Assembly: GCF_000739995.1 (NCBI RefSeq)
Contig: NZ_BBJX01000004.1
Coordinates: 186,001 to 250,000, forward strand
Direction: 5' to 3'
DNA length: 64,000 bases
Source of the DNA: Comamonas granuli NBRC 101663
GTDB taxonomy: Bacteria; Pseudomonadota; Gammaproteobacteria; Burkholderiales; Burkholderiaceae_C
The position numbers and the translations under genes are program-made. Positions 9,406-18,285 of this stretch are shown here, one piece after another (position 1 is the stretch's first letter; each line of letters starts with the position of its first letter). The notes under the pieces were generated by a model. It saw only the letters and a list, made by a program, of their open reading frames with translations, was not told where the DNA came from and did no database searches.

Positions 9406-10503
9406 TCATGCCGAGACCGGGTAGGTGCCCAGCACTTTGTAGAAGGCGCACAACTGCTGCAACTCGGCCAGCGCGGCGGCCACGTGGGGTTGGGCCGGGT
9501 GGCCTTCGATGTCGATGTAGAAGTAATACTCCCACTGGCCCGTGCGCGCCGGGCGCGACTCGAAGCGCGTCATGGACACGCCGTGGTTCTTCAGCGGCAC
9601 CAGCAGGTCGTGCACGGCGCCGGGGCGGTTGGGCACGGAGATGATCAGGCTGGTGCAGTCGCGGCCCGTGGGCGCCGGCGTGGCCAGGGTGTGCGGCAGG
9701 CAGATGATGGCAAAGCGCGTGCGGTTGTAGGCCTCGTCCTGGATGGCGTGGGCCACCACGTGCAGGCCGTACTGCTGGCCGGCGCGCTCGCTGGCGATGC
9801 CGGCCCAGGCCGGGTTGGTCGCGGCCAGGCGCGCGCCCTCGGCATTGCTGGAGACGGGGCGGCGCTCGGCGTGCGGCAGGTGCTTGGCCAGCCAGGCCTG
9901 GCACTGCGCCAGCGCATGCGGGTGGGCCAGCACGGCCTCGATGCCCTCGGCGTGGTTCACGCGGCGCAGCAGGTTGTGGCGCACCAGCAGGCTCACCTCG
10001 CCGACCACGTGGCAGGGGGTGTGCAGGAACATGTCGAGCGAGCGCGTGACCACGCCCTCGTTGGAGTTCTCCACGCCCACCACGCCGAACTGCGCGCTGC
10101 CCGCCGCCGTGGCGTGGAACACCTCGTCGAAGCTGTTGCAGTACATGATGTCGGCCGCGCCGCCGAAGTACTCGATGGCGGCCTGCTCGCAGAACGTGCC
10201 CTCGGGCCCGAGCACGGCCACGCGCTGGGGCGACTCCAGCGCCAGGCAGGCGGACATGATCTCGCGCCAGATGGCAGCGACATGCGCGCCCTTGAGCGGG
10301 CCGGGGTTGGCCTGGGTGATTTTCTCGATCACCTGGGCCACGCGGTCCGGGCGGAAGAAGGGCGTGCCTTCGCGCTTCTTGACCTCGCCCACGCGCTCGG
10401 CCACGAGGGCGCGCTGGTTGAGCAGCGTCAGCAGTTGCTGGTCGATGTTGTCGATCTGTACGCGCAGGCTGGCCAGATCGGGGGAAGCTTGGGGGGTGTT
10501 CAT
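9406..10503 (-). CDS. pheA: Bifunctional chorismate mutase / prephenate dehydratase (P-protein)
   Basis: Converts chorismate to prephenate and then phenylpyruvate for phenylalanine synthesis; 365 aa. Domain order is an AroQ chorismate mutase at about 10-95 (LRVQIDNIDQQLLTLLNQR, VGEVKKREG), prephenate dehydratase at about 100-275 (VAVLGPEGTFCEQAA, GVVGVENSNEGVV, NRTRFAII), and a C-terminal ACT domain at about 285-360 with the ESRP motif that binds feedback phenylalanine. The ATG at 10503 gives a short leader before the mutase. It follows serC by 16 bases and precedes tyrA by 9, indicating co-transcription. Confidence 0.96.
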   Translation of the reverse strand: MNTPQASPDLASLRVQIDNIDQQLLTLLNQRALVAERVGEVKKREGTPFFRPDRVAQVIEKITQANPGPLKGAHVAAIWREIMSACLALESPQRVAVLGPEGTFCEQAAIEYFGGAADIMYCNSFDEVFHATAAGSAQFGVVGVENSNEGVVTRSLDMFLHTPCHVVGEVSLLVRHNLLRRVNHAEGIEAVLAHPHALAQCQAWLAKHLPHAERRPVSSNAEGARLAATNPAWAGIASERAGQQYGLHVVAHAIQDEAYNRTRFAIICLPHTLATPAPTGRDCTSLIISVPNRPGAVHDLLVPLKNHGVSMTRFESRPARTGQWEYYFYIDIEGHPAQPHVAAALAELQQLCAFYKVLGTYPVSA

Positions 10504-10519
10504 TGCGGGGGAGGAGGGC

Positions 10520-11629
10520 TCAGGCGTGGAGGCGTTCAAATTCTCGCATGTAGTCCACCAGGGCCTGCACGCCGGCCAGGGGCATGGCGTTGTAGAGGCT
10601 GGCGCGCATGCCGCCCACGGACTTGTGGCCCTTGAGCTGCAGCAGGCCACGCTGCTTGGCGCCTTGCAGGAAGGCGTCGTTGCGCGTCTCGTCCTGCAGG
10701 AAGAACGGCACGTTCATGCGCGAGCGGCAGTGGGCCGCGACCTTGTTCACGTAGAACGCCGACTGGTCGATGCAGTCGTACAGCAGCTGCGCCTTGGCGA
10801 TGTTGCGCGCCTCCATGGCGGCGATGCCGGCGAGTGCGCCCTCGCGCTGGCGCTTGAGCCACTGGAAGGTGAGCCCCGCCATGTAGATGCCCCAGGTCGG
10901 CGGCGTGTTGTACATGGACTGGTTCTCGGCCACGACACGATAATCGAAAGCGCTGGGGCAGACGGGCAGGGCATGGCCCAGCAGGTCCTCGCGCACGATG
11001 ACGATGGTCAGCCCGGCCGGGCCGATGTTCTTCTGCGCGCCGCCGAAGGCCAGGCCCACGCGGCTCCAGTCCACGGGGCGCGAGGCCACGTGCGAGGAGA
11101 AGTCGATGACCAGCGGCGCATCGCTGCCCAGGGCCTGCAGGTCGGGCAGCTCGTGGAACTCCACGCCATGGATGGTCTCGTTGCTGCACAGGTGCACGTA
11201 GCTCGCGCCGCGCGAGAGCTGCCAGGAGGCCGGGGCCGGCACGGTGGTGAACTGGCTGTCCTCGCCCGAGGCGGCGGTGCGCACCTCGGCGGCGTACTTG
11301 AGCGCCTCCTTGCGCGACTTCTGGCTCCAGGAGCCGGTCACCACGAAATCGACCGTGCCCGCGCGCGAGAGGTTCAGCGGCACGATGGCGTTCTCGGCGA
11401 TGCCGCCACCCTGCATGAACAGGATCTTGAACTGCGCGGGCACGGCCAGCAGCTCGCGCAGGTCGGCCTCGGCCTGTTCGTAGATGCTGATGAACTCCTT
11501 GCCGCGGTGGCTCATTTCCATCACGCCCATGCCGCTGCCATGCCAGTCGAGCATTTCGGCGGCAGCCTGCTGCAGCACTTCTTCGGGGATGGCGGCGGGG
11601 CCGGCGGAAAAGTTGTAGGGGCGTGTCAT
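10520..11629 (-). CDS. serC: Phosphoserine aminotransferase
   Basis: PLP enzyme that makes 3-phosphoserine from 3-phosphohydroxypyruvate and also acts in pyridoxal phosphate synthesis; 369 aa. [19 protein letters not shown] is the canonical N-terminus and fixes the start at 11629. [11 protein letters not shown], the PLP-lysine region [11 protein letters not shown] and [10 protein letters not shown] are conserved SerC motifs. It heads the serC-pheA-tyrA group, a common arrangement with gyrA upstream in betaproteobacteria. A dispersed repeat copy starts 11 bases before the start codon, so the mRNA leader may include it. Confidence 0.97.
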   Translation of the reverse strand: MTRPYNFSAGPAAIPEEVLQQAAAEMLDWHGSGMGVMEMSHRGKEFISIYEQAEADLRELLAVPAQFKILFMQGGGIAENAIVPLNLSRAGTVDFVVTGSWSQKSRKEALKYAAEVRTAASGEDSQFTTVPAPASWQLSRGASYVHLCSNETIHGVEFHELPDLQALGSDAPLVIDFSSHVASRPVDWSRVGLAFGGAQKNIGPAGLTIVIVREDLLGHALPVCPSAFDYRVVAENQSMYNTPPTWGIYMAGLTFQWLKRQREGALAGIAAMEARNIAKAQLLYDCIDQSAFYVNKVAAHCRSRMNVPFFLQDETRNDAFLQGAKQRGLLQLKGHKSVGGMRASLYNAMPLAGVQALVDYMREFERLHA

Positions 11630-11639
11630 GGTTTTTGGG

Positions 11640-11697
11640 ATCAAATCGGCTTCTAACGCTTGGTGGGCGTGCGCTGGAAGCTCTGTTTTTGATAGTA
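11640..11697 (-). repeat. Dispersed hairpin repeat copy between gyrA and serC
   Basis: On the minus strand the element reads CTATCAAAAACAGAGCTTCC, AGCGCACG, CAAGCGTTAGAAGCC, GATTTGATCC. The arms AGCTTCCAGCGC and GCGTTAGAAGC can pair. It resembles the copies at 45733 and 42536 in order of motifs. It occupies most of the serC leader. Confidence 0.6.
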
Positions 11698-11740
11698 CAG
11701 CGCGCACCGGCCGGCAGGCAGGTGCGCGCGGGCGGCGGGG

Positions 11741-14380
11741 TCAGGGGCGGGGCTCGTCGCCGTCCTCGGGCGGCGCGTCATCGGCGGCGCTTTCGTTGGC
11801 GTCGTTCTCCACGATGCGCTGCAGGCCCGAGAGCTTGGCGCCTTCGTCGAGCGCGATCAGCGTCACGCCCTGCGTGGCGCGGCCCAGTTCGCGGATCTCG
11901 GAGACGCGCGTGCGCACCAGCACACCGGTGTCGGTGATGAGCATGATCTCGTCGTCGGCGCGCACCAGCGTGGCGGCGACGACCTTGCCGTTGCGCTCGC
12001 TCTGCTGGATGGCGATCATGCCCTTGGTGCCGCGGCCATGGCGCGTGTATTCGCCGATGGGCGTGCGCTTGCCGTAGCCGTTCTCGGTGGCCGTGAGCAC
12101 GCTTTGCGTTTCGTCTTCGGCCACCAGCATGGCGATCACGCTCTGACCGTCTTCGAGCTGCATGCCCTTGACGCCGCGCGCATTGCGGCCCATGGGGCGC
12201 ACGTCGTTTTCATCGAAGCGCACGGCCTTGCCGCCGTCGGAGAACAGCATCACGTCGTGCTGGCCGTCGGTGAGCGCTGCGCCGATGAGGTAGTCGCCCT
12301 CGTCCAGGCCCACGGCGATGATGCCGGCCTTGCGCGGGTTGGCGAACTCGTTGAGCGCCGTCTTCTTCACCGTGCCCATGCTGGTGGTCATGAAGACATA
12401 GCGGTCCGGGGGGAAGCTGCGCATCTCGCCCGTGAGCGGCAGCACCACGTTGATCTTCTCGCCGTCCTGCAGCGGGAACATGTTGACGATGGGCCGCCCG
12501 CGCGAGCCGCGCGAGCCCGCGGGCACCTCCCACACCTTGAGCCAGTAGAGCCGCCCGCGGTTGGAGAAGCACAGGATCCAGTCGTGCGTGTTGGCAATGA
12601 AGAGCTGGTCGATCCAGTCGTCTTCCTTGGTCGCCGTGGCCTGCTTGCCGCGCCCGCCGCGCTTTTGCGCGCGGTATTCGGAGAGGGGCTGGCTCTTGAT
12701 GTAGCCCGTGTGTGAGAGCGTCACCACCATGTCGGTGGGCGTGATGAGGTCTTCGGTCGAGAGGTCCTGGGCGCTGTGCTCGATCTCGCTGCGCCTCGCG
12801 CCCAGCTTGGACTGGCCGAATTCGGCCTTGAGGGCAGCGAGCTCGTCGCCGATGATGGTGGAGACGCGTCCGGGCTTGGCGAGGATGTCGAGGAGGTCCT
12901 CGATGTGCGCCATGATCTCCTTGTACTCGGCGACGATCTTGTCCTGCTCCAGGCCCGTCAGGCGCTGCAGGCGCATCTGCAGGATTTCCTGCGCCTGTGT
13001 CTCGGAGAGACGGTACAGGCCATCGCCCTGCATGCCGCAGGTGCGCTCCAGCCCTTCGGGGCGGTAGTCGTCGGCGTTGACCATGCCGCCTTCGGCGCGC
13101 GTGCGCGTGAGCATCTCGCGCACGAGCTTGCTGTCCCAGGAGCGCGCCATCAGTTCGGCCTTGGCCACGGGCGGCGTGGGCGATTCGCGGATGATGCGGA
13201 TGAACTCGTCGATGTTGGCCAGCGCCACGGCCAGGCCTTCGAGCACATGGCCGCGCTCGCGCGCCTTGCGCAGCTCGTACACGGTGCGCCGTGTCACCAC
13301 CTCGCGGCGGTGCTGCAGGAAGACCTCGATCAGGTCCTTGAGGTTGCACAGGCGGGGCTGGCCGTCGATCAGCGCCACCATGTTCATGCCGAAGGTGTCC
13401 TGCAGTTGCGTCTGCTTGTACAGGTTGTTGAGCACGACCTCGGGCACTTCGCCGCGCTTCAATTCGATCACCAGGCGCATGCCGGACTTGTCCGACTCGT
13501 CCTGGATGTGGCTGATGCCTTCGAGCTTTTTCTCGTGCACCAGCTCGGCCATGCGCTCCTGCAGCGTCTTCTTGTTGACCTGGTAGGGCAGCTCATCGAC
13601 GATGATGGCCTGGCGCTGGCCGCGGTCGATGTCCTCGAAATGCACCTTGGCGCGCATCACGATGCGCCCGCGCCCAGTGCGGTAGCCTTCCTTGACGCCC
13701 TGGATGCCGTAGATGATGCCCGCCGTCGGGAAGTCCGGCGCGGGAATGATCTCCATCAGCTCGTCGATGCTGGCGTCGGGATTGCGCAGCAGGTGCAGGC
13801 AGGCGTCCACCACCTCGTTGAGGTTGTGCGGCGGGATGTTGGTCGCCATCCCCACGGCAATGCCGGCGGAGCCGTTGACCAGCAGATTGGGCAGCTTGCT
13901 GGGCAGCACCAGGGGCTCCCTCTCGCTGCCGTCGTAGTTCGGGCCGAAATCGACGGTTTCCTTGTCGATGTCCGCCAGCATCTCGTGCGCGATCTTGGCC
14001 AGGCGAATTTCGGTGTAGCGCATGGCGGCCGCGCTGTCGCCATCGACCGAGCCGAAGTTGCCCTGGCCGTCCACCAGCATGTGGCGCAGCGAAAAGTCCT
14101 GCGCCATGCGCACGATGGTGTCGTAGACCGCGCTGTCGCCGTGCGGGTGGTACTTACCTATCACGTCGCCCACGATACGGGCGGATTTCTTGTAGGGCCG
14201 GTTCCAGTCGTTGTTCAGCTCGTGCATGGCGTACAGCACGCGCCGGTGCACGGGTTTGAGGCCATCGCGCGCATCGGGCAGGGCACGGCCCACGATCACG
14301 CTCATCGCATAGTCGAGGTAGCTGCGGCGCATCTCCTCTTCGAGGCTGATGGGCAGAGTTTCTTTGGCGAACTGGGTCAT
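11741..14380 (-). CDS. gyrA: DNA gyrase subunit A
   Basis: Breakage-reunion subunit of the type II topoisomerase that introduces negative supercoils; 879 aa. Catalytic Tyr122 lies in [10 protein letters not shown]. The quinolone-resistance region carries Ser83 and Asp87 (GDSAVYD), with numbering matching E. coli, so this is the wild-type, fluoroquinolone-sensitive form at those two sites. The C-terminal pinwheel domain contains a GyrA box of the form QKRGGRG. The tail is acidic ([14 protein letters not shown]). The start at 14380 gives [16 protein letters not shown]; in-frame codons upstream have no family likeness. Confidence 0.98.
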   Translation of the reverse strand: MTQFAKETLPISLEEEMRRSYLDYAMSVIVGRALPDARDGLKPVHRRVLYAMHELNNDWNRPYKKSARIVGDVIGKYHPHGDSAVYDTIVRMAQDFSLRHMLVDGQGNFGSVDGDSAAAMRYTEIRLAKIAHEMLADIDKETVDFGPNYDGSEREPLVLPSKLPNLLVNGSAGIAVGMATNIPPHNLNEVVDACLHLLRNPDASIDELMEIIPAPDFPTAGIIYGIQGVKEGYRTGRGRIVMRAKVHFEDIDRGQRQAIIVDELPYQVNKKTLQERMAELVHEKKLEGISHIQDESDKSGMRLVIELKRGEVPEVVLNNLYKQTQLQDTFGMNMVALIDGQPRLCNLKDLIEVFLQHRREVVTRRTVYELRKARERGHVLEGLAVALANIDEFIRIIRESPTPPVAKAELMARSWDSKLVREMLTRTRAEGGMVNADDYRPEGLERTCGMQGDGLYRLSETQAQEILQMRLQRLTGLEQDKIVAEYKEIMAHIEDLLDILAKPGRVSTIIGDELAALKAEFGQSKLGARRSEIEHSAQDLSTEDLITPTDMVVTLSHTGYIKSQPLSEYRAQKRGGRGKQATATKEDDWIDQLFIANTHDWILCFSNRGRLYWLKVWEVPAGSRGSRGRPIVNMFPLQDGEKINVVLPLTGEMRSFPPDRYVFMTTSMGTVKKTALNEFANPRKAGIIAVGLDEGDYLIGAALTDGQHDVMLFSDGGKAVRFDENDVRPMGRNARGVKGMQLEDGQSVIAMLVAEDETQSVLTATENGYGKRTPIGEYTRHGRGTKGMIAIQQSERNGKVVAATLVRADDEIMLITDTGVLVRTRVSEIRELGRATQGVTLIALDEGAKLSGLQRIVENDANESAADDAPPEDGDEPRP

Positions 14381-14603
14381 GGAGTCAACGCGCGGACTGG
14401 GGGTCGGCCATTGTAGGCGCAAGCGCTTGTAGCGTCCGAGCAACACCTGGGCGCAATTACAGTGGGCCGGGGCGCGCCAGCCCGCACGGGGCCTGCGCTG
14501 GCATAACGCCTATGGCACAATCAAACGAACGTTTTTGGTGGTGGACACCAATTTCGTCTGCTTACGCAGCGCTGCTGCGCCTTTTTGCCCTAAGAGGAGA
14601 ACC

Positions 14604-15242
14604 ATGAAGAAACTGAACAAAGTGGCGATGCTGATCGCCTCCGCAGCGCTCGCAACCGCAGCTGGCGCCCAGACGATCGACAACTGGAAGAACGGCTCCA
14701 ACGAGCTGGTCTGGAAGAACGGCACCAACGAACTGTGCTGGCGCGATGCCAGCTGGACGCCTGCCACCGCTGCCGCTGGCTGCGACGGCGCCCTGGCGGC
14801 CCCCGCTCCGGCTCCTGCCCCGGCTGCAGCACCTGCTGCCCCCGCTCCGGCTCCCGCCCCTGCAGCCGCTCCGGCCGCTCCCACCTCCTCCAAGGTGACC
14901 TACGCTGCCGACGCTTTCTTCGATTTCGACAAGGCTGTGCTCAAGCCCGAAGGCAAGGCCAAGCTCGATGACCTGGCCTCCAAGGTGAAGGGCATCAACC
15001 TGGAAGTGATCATCGCCGTGGGCCACACCGACTCCGTCGGCACCGATGCCTACAACCAGAAGCTGTCCGTGCGCCGCGCCGAAGCCGTGAAGGCCTATCT
15101 GGTGTCCAAGGGCATCGAGAAGAACCGCGTCTACACCGAGGGCAAGGGCGAGAAGCAGCCCGTCGCCGACAACAAGACCAAGGAAGGCCGCGCCAAGAAC
15201 CGTCGCGTGGAAATCGAGGTCGTCGGCACCCGTGCCAACTGA
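14604..15242 (+). CDS. OmpA-family outer-membrane/peptidoglycan-binding protein
   Basis: A 212-aa exported protein. An N-terminal signal peptide (MKKLNKVAMLIASAALATAAGA) is followed by a short region with a repeated NGSNEL/NGTNEL motif and two Cys, then a long Ala-Pro linker (about residues 70-98) and a C-terminal OmpA-like domain that binds peptidoglycan (FFDFDKAVLKPEG, GHTDSVGTDAYNQKLS, GRAKNRRVEI). There is no room for an eight-stranded OmpA barrel, so the anchor differs from E. coli OmpA. A strong Shine-Dalgarno (AAGAGGAG) precedes the ATG at 14604. It is monocistronic with its own terminator, as expected of an abundant envelope protein. The 223-base gap upstream holds its promoter; I could not place it with confidence. 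Confidence 0.9.
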   Translation: MKKLNKVAMLIASAALATAAGAQTIDNWKNGSNELVWKNGTNELCWRDASWTPATAAAGCDGALAAPAPAPAPAAAPAAPAPAPAPAAAPAAPTSSKVTYAADAFFDFDKAVLKPEGKAKLDDLASKVKGINLEVIIAVGHTDSVGTDAYNQKLSVRRAEAVKAYLVSKGIEKNRVYTEGKGEKQPVADNKTKEGRAKNRRVEIEVVGTRAN

Positions 15243-15266
15243 TCCGGTTTAGTCTTTCATGCCTCC

Positions 15267-15296
15267 AAGGCCCCGCTTGCGGGGCCTTGTTGTTTT
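15267..15296 (+). terminator. Rho-independent terminator after the ompA-family gene
   Basis: The stem AAGGCCCC / GGGGCCTT with loop GCTTGC is followed by GTTGTTTT, beginning 25 bases after the stop codon. Confidence 0.85.
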
Positions 15297-15368
15297 GAGC
15301 GTCCGCACAGGCGCTGCGCGCCTGCCTGCGGTTACAGTCCAGGCATTGTTCCTGGACCGCCTGCGCGC

Positions 15369-16811
15369 ATGCTTTCACACACTTTTCTGTGGCACGACTA
15401 CGAGACCTTCGGTGCCGATACCCGGCGCGACCGGCCGGCGCAGTTTGCCGCGATCCGCACCGACGCGCAGCTCAACGAGATCGGCGAGCCGCTGATGCTT
15501 TACTGCCAGCCCGGCACCGACTATCTGCCCGATCCCGAGGCTTGCCTGATCACCGGCATCACGCCGCAGCAGGCCTGGGAGCGCGGCGTGCCGGAGCGCG
15601 AGTTTGCCGCGCGCATCGAAGCCGAGTTGGCGCGGCCCGGCACCGTCGGCGTGGGCTACAACACCATCCGCTTCGACGATGAGATCACGCGCTTCCTGTT
15701 CTGGCGCAACCTCATCGACCCCTATGCGCGCGAATGGCAGAACCAGTGCGGGCGCTGGGACCTGCTCGATGTGGTGCGCATGGCCTATGCCCTGCGCCCG
15801 CAGGGCATCGCCTGGCCGGTGCACGAGGACGGCAAGCCCAGCTTCAAGCTCGAACACCTCACGCGCGCCAACGGCCTGGCGCACGAGGCCGCGCACGACG
15901 CCCTGTCCGACGTGCGCGCCACCATTGCCCTGGCGCGCCTGATCCGCACGCACCAGCCGCGGCTGTTCGACTTCGCCTTCGGCCTGCACAAGAAGGACCG
16001 CGTGCTCGCCGAGCTGCGCCTGCCCGCCACGGCGGAGAACGCACGGCCGTTTCTCCACGTCTCGGGCATGTTCCCGGCGGAGCGCGGCTGCCTGGCGGTG
16101 ATGTGGCCGCTGGCCAGCCATCCGGTGAACAAGAACGAGCTCATCGCCTGGGACCTGGCCTACGACCCCGCGGAGCTGGCCACTCTGGGCGTGCCGGAGC
16201 TGCGCCAGCGCCTGTTCACGCGCGCCGCCGATCTGCCTGAAGGCATGACGCGCCTGCCCATCAAGACCGTGCACCTGAACAAGTCGCCCATGGTCGTGGG
16301 CAATGTCCAGACACTCGCGCCGGAGATGGCGCAGCGCTGGGGCATCGACCTGGAGCAGGCGGCGCGCCATGCGCAGGCAGCGCGTGCGCTGCCCGACATG
16401 AGCGCCATCTGGCCGGCCGTGTTTGCGCGTGCGGCCGAGCCCGCTCTCGATGTGGAGCAGGACCTCTACGGCGGATTTGTCGGCAACGCCGACCGCCGGC
16501 GCCTGGACGACCTGCGCCGCATGACAGGCGCGCAACTGGCCCAGGCGCGTCCCGCCTTCGACGATCCGCGCCTGGAAGAACTGCTCTGGCGCTACCGTGC
16601 GCGCCACTTCCCGGACACCCTGAGCCCCGCCGAGCAGCAGCGCTGGGAGGCGCACCGCGCAGCCCGGCTGTTCGACGGACAGGCAGGGGCGCGTACCGTG
16701 GACCAGTTGTTCGCCGCCATCGACCAGCTCTCGGAGACAGCCGATGAGCGCGCCGAGGCCATTCTGGGTGCGCTGTACGATTGGGCCGAGACCATTGCAC
16801 CGGAGCGCTAG
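15369..16811 (+). CDS. sbcB: Exodeoxyribonuclease I
   Basis: 3'-to-5' single-strand DNA exonuclease used in recombination and mismatch repair; 480 aa, matching the family. The DEDDh active site is visible: Asp10 and Glu12 in HDYETFG, Asp in NTIRFDDE, and the late His/Asp in HDALSDVRAT. The SH3-like and helical C-terminal parts of ExoI follow (ELIAWDLAYDP, LPIKTVHLNKSP). The next gene starts 53 bases downstream on the same strand, so co-transcription with the kinase gene is possible. Confidence 0.95.
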   Translation: MLSHTFLWHDYETFGADTRRDRPAQFAAIRTDAQLNEIGEPLMLYCQPGTDYLPDPEACLITGITPQQAWERGVPEREFAARIEAELARPGTVGVGYNTIRFDDEITRFLFWRNLIDPYAREWQNQCGRWDLLDVVRMAYALRPQGIAWPVHEDGKPSFKLEHLTRANGLAHEAAHDALSDVRATIALARLIRTHQPRLFDFAFGLHKKDRVLAELRLPATAENARPFLHVSGMFPAERGCLAVMWPLASHPVNKNELIAWDLAYDPAELATLGVPELRQRLFTRAADLPEGMTRLPIKTVHLNKSPMVVGNVQTLAPEMAQRWGIDLEQAARHAQAARALPDMSAIWPAVFARAAEPALDVEQDLYGGFVGNADRRRLDDLRRMTGAQLAQARPAFDDPRLEELLWRYRARHFPDTLSPAEQQRWEAHRAARLFDGQAGARTVDQLFAAIDQLSETADERAEAILGALYDWAETIAPER

Positions 16812-16864
16812 GATGAAACAGCCTGCCCCCGAGGCGCCGCGCGGCACCGGCCGGAGCCCTGCCC

Positions 16865-18190
16865 ATGGCTGAGGCCCGGCCACCCGCCCGCATCGGCAAA
16901 TACCGCATCGAGCGCGAGATCGGCCGCGGCGCCAGCGGCGTGGTGTACCTGGGGCTGGACGGCTTCCGGGGCCGCAGCGTGGCCATCAAGCAGATGCATG
17001 CCCACCTGCTGGCCGATCCGCAGCAGGCCCAGCGCTACCGCCGCCTGCTGCGCAACGAGGCGCTGCTGGCCGGGCGCTTGCGCCACCCGCACATCGTGCG
17101 CCTGCTCGATGCGGACGAGCAGGCCGTGCCGCCCTACCTGGTGCTCGAATACGTGGCGGGCCGGCCCCTGTCGGACCACGCTGCGCCCGACCGCCTGCTG
17201 CCCGTGGCGCAGGTGTTGGACATTGCCTTCAAGTGCGGCCAGGCGCTGGAGCACGCCCAGCGCCAGGGGCTGGTGCACCGTGACATCAAGCCGGCCAACA
17301 TCCTGCTGTCCGAGCAGGGCGAGGTCAAGCTGGCAGATTTCGGCACGGCGTTGTCCTTGCGCAGCGAGGCGACGCAGATCGCCGGCTTGGTCGGCTCGCC
17401 CTCCTATATGTCGCCCGAGCAAGTGCGCGAAGAGGCGCTGACGCACCACAGCGACATGTTCTCCCTGGCCGTGGTGGTGTACGAACTGCTCACGGGCCGC
17501 CGCCCCTTCGACGGCGAGACCGACTTCGCCACGCTCTACCGCATCGGCCATGACGAGCCGGTGCCGCCCAGCCTGCTGCGCCCCAGCCTGCCGCCGCAGC
17601 TGGACCGCTGGCTGCTGCGCGCCCTGGCCAAGCCCGCAGCCGAGCGCTACGCGGGTTGGGACGACTGGTGCGGCGCGCTCATGGCCCTGGCCCGCGGCCT
17701 GCCGCACCAGCACTCGCAGGACACCGACTCCGAGCGCTTTGCGCGCCTGCGTGCACTGCCGTTCTTCGCCGATTTCCACGACGTGGTGCTCTGGGAGCTC
17801 ATGCGCCTGGGCAAGTGGCGCCGCCTGGAGCGCGGCACCGTGCTCATGCGCGAGAACACCCCTGGCGACTCGTTCTGCGTGCTCATCGAGGGCCAGGTGG
17901 CCGTGAGCCGCCAGGGCTGGCACCTGAGCACGCTGGGGCCCGGGGTGACGCTGGGCGAAATGACCTACCTGCGACCGGACAAGCGCCTGCGCACCGCCAC
18001 CGCCGTGGCCGAGACCGACGTGCTGGTGCTCAAGATCCGCAACCCGGCGCTGCGCGAGGCCTCGGAGGACCTGCAGTCGCGCTTCGACAAGGCCTTCATC
18101 CGCCTGCTGGTCCAGCGGCTCATTGCCACCAATGAGCAATTGGCGGAATGGGAGATCGTTGCCGCCCCGCATGCACCCGAAAGCGCCTGA
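16865..18190 (+). CDS. Hanks-type Ser/Thr protein kinase with C-terminal cyclic-nucleotide-binding domain
   Basis: A 441-aa soluble protein with two clear domains. The kinase has glycine loop GRGASG (20-25), Lys42, the catalytic loop HRDIKPAN (138-145), DFG (158-160) and YMSPEQ, so all catalytic residues are present. From about residue 299 a CRP/PKA-type cyclic-nucleotide-binding domain follows (RLERGTVLMREN, GDSFCVLIEGQVAVS). It keeps a Glu (365, in LGEM) and an Arg (376, in LRTATAV) at the positions that hold ribose and phosphate in cNMP binders. There is no membrane segment and no DNA-binding helix-turn-helix. The layout suggests a kinase gated by a small ligand, by analogy with eukaryotic PKG. 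Ligand and substrates are unknown; the domain may also have lost nucleotide binding. Confidence 0.9.
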   Translation: MAEARPPARIGKYRIEREIGRGASGVVYLGLDGFRGRSVAIKQMHAHLLADPQQAQRYRRLLRNEALLAGRLRHPHIVRLLDADEQAVPPYLVLEYVAGRPLSDHAAPDRLLPVAQVLDIAFKCGQALEHAQRQGLVHRDIKPANILLSEQGEVKLADFGTALSLRSEATQIAGLVGSPSYMSPEQVREEALTHHSDMFSLAVVVYELLTGRRPFDGETDFATLYRIGHDEPVPPSLLRPSLPPQLDRWLLRALAKPAAERYAGWDDWCGALMALARGLPHQHSQDTDSERFARLRALPFFADFHDVVLWELMRLGKWRRLERGTVLMRENTPGDSFCVLIEGQVAVSRQGWHLSTLGPGVTLGEMTYLRPDKRLRTATAVAETDVLVLKIRNPALREASEDLQSRFDKAFIRLLVQRLIATNEQLAEWEIVAAPHAPESA

Positions 18191-18193
18191 TGC

Positions 18194-18250
18194 TACTGAA
18201 AATATAGCTTGCAGCGCTTGTGTAGCAAGCGCTGCAAGCTGATTTTGTCT
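18194..18250 (+). repeat. Dispersed hairpin repeat acting as likely terminator after the kinase gene
   Basis: A perfect 15-bp inverted repeat, AGCTTGCAGCGCTTG (18206-18220) and its complement (18226-18240), encloses the loop TGTAG and is followed by GATTTTG. It starts just after the kinase stop and lies between two convergent genes, so it may end both transcripts. It shares motif order with the other copies in this window. Confidence 0.7.
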
Positions 18251-18285
18251 CAAACCCTGGGCAGACGACCGCCAGCAGGGGCGGC

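Noticed and set aside
7675-10635. 986-codon plus-strand open frame across aroA, tyrA and pheA
   Set aside because: Antisense of three genes with intact catalytic motifs; composition is that of a shadow frame.
11701-11728. Hairpin CGCGCACC..GGTGCGCG after gyrA as terminator
   Set aside because: Stem is real, but no T run follows on the minus strand, so termination is unsupported.
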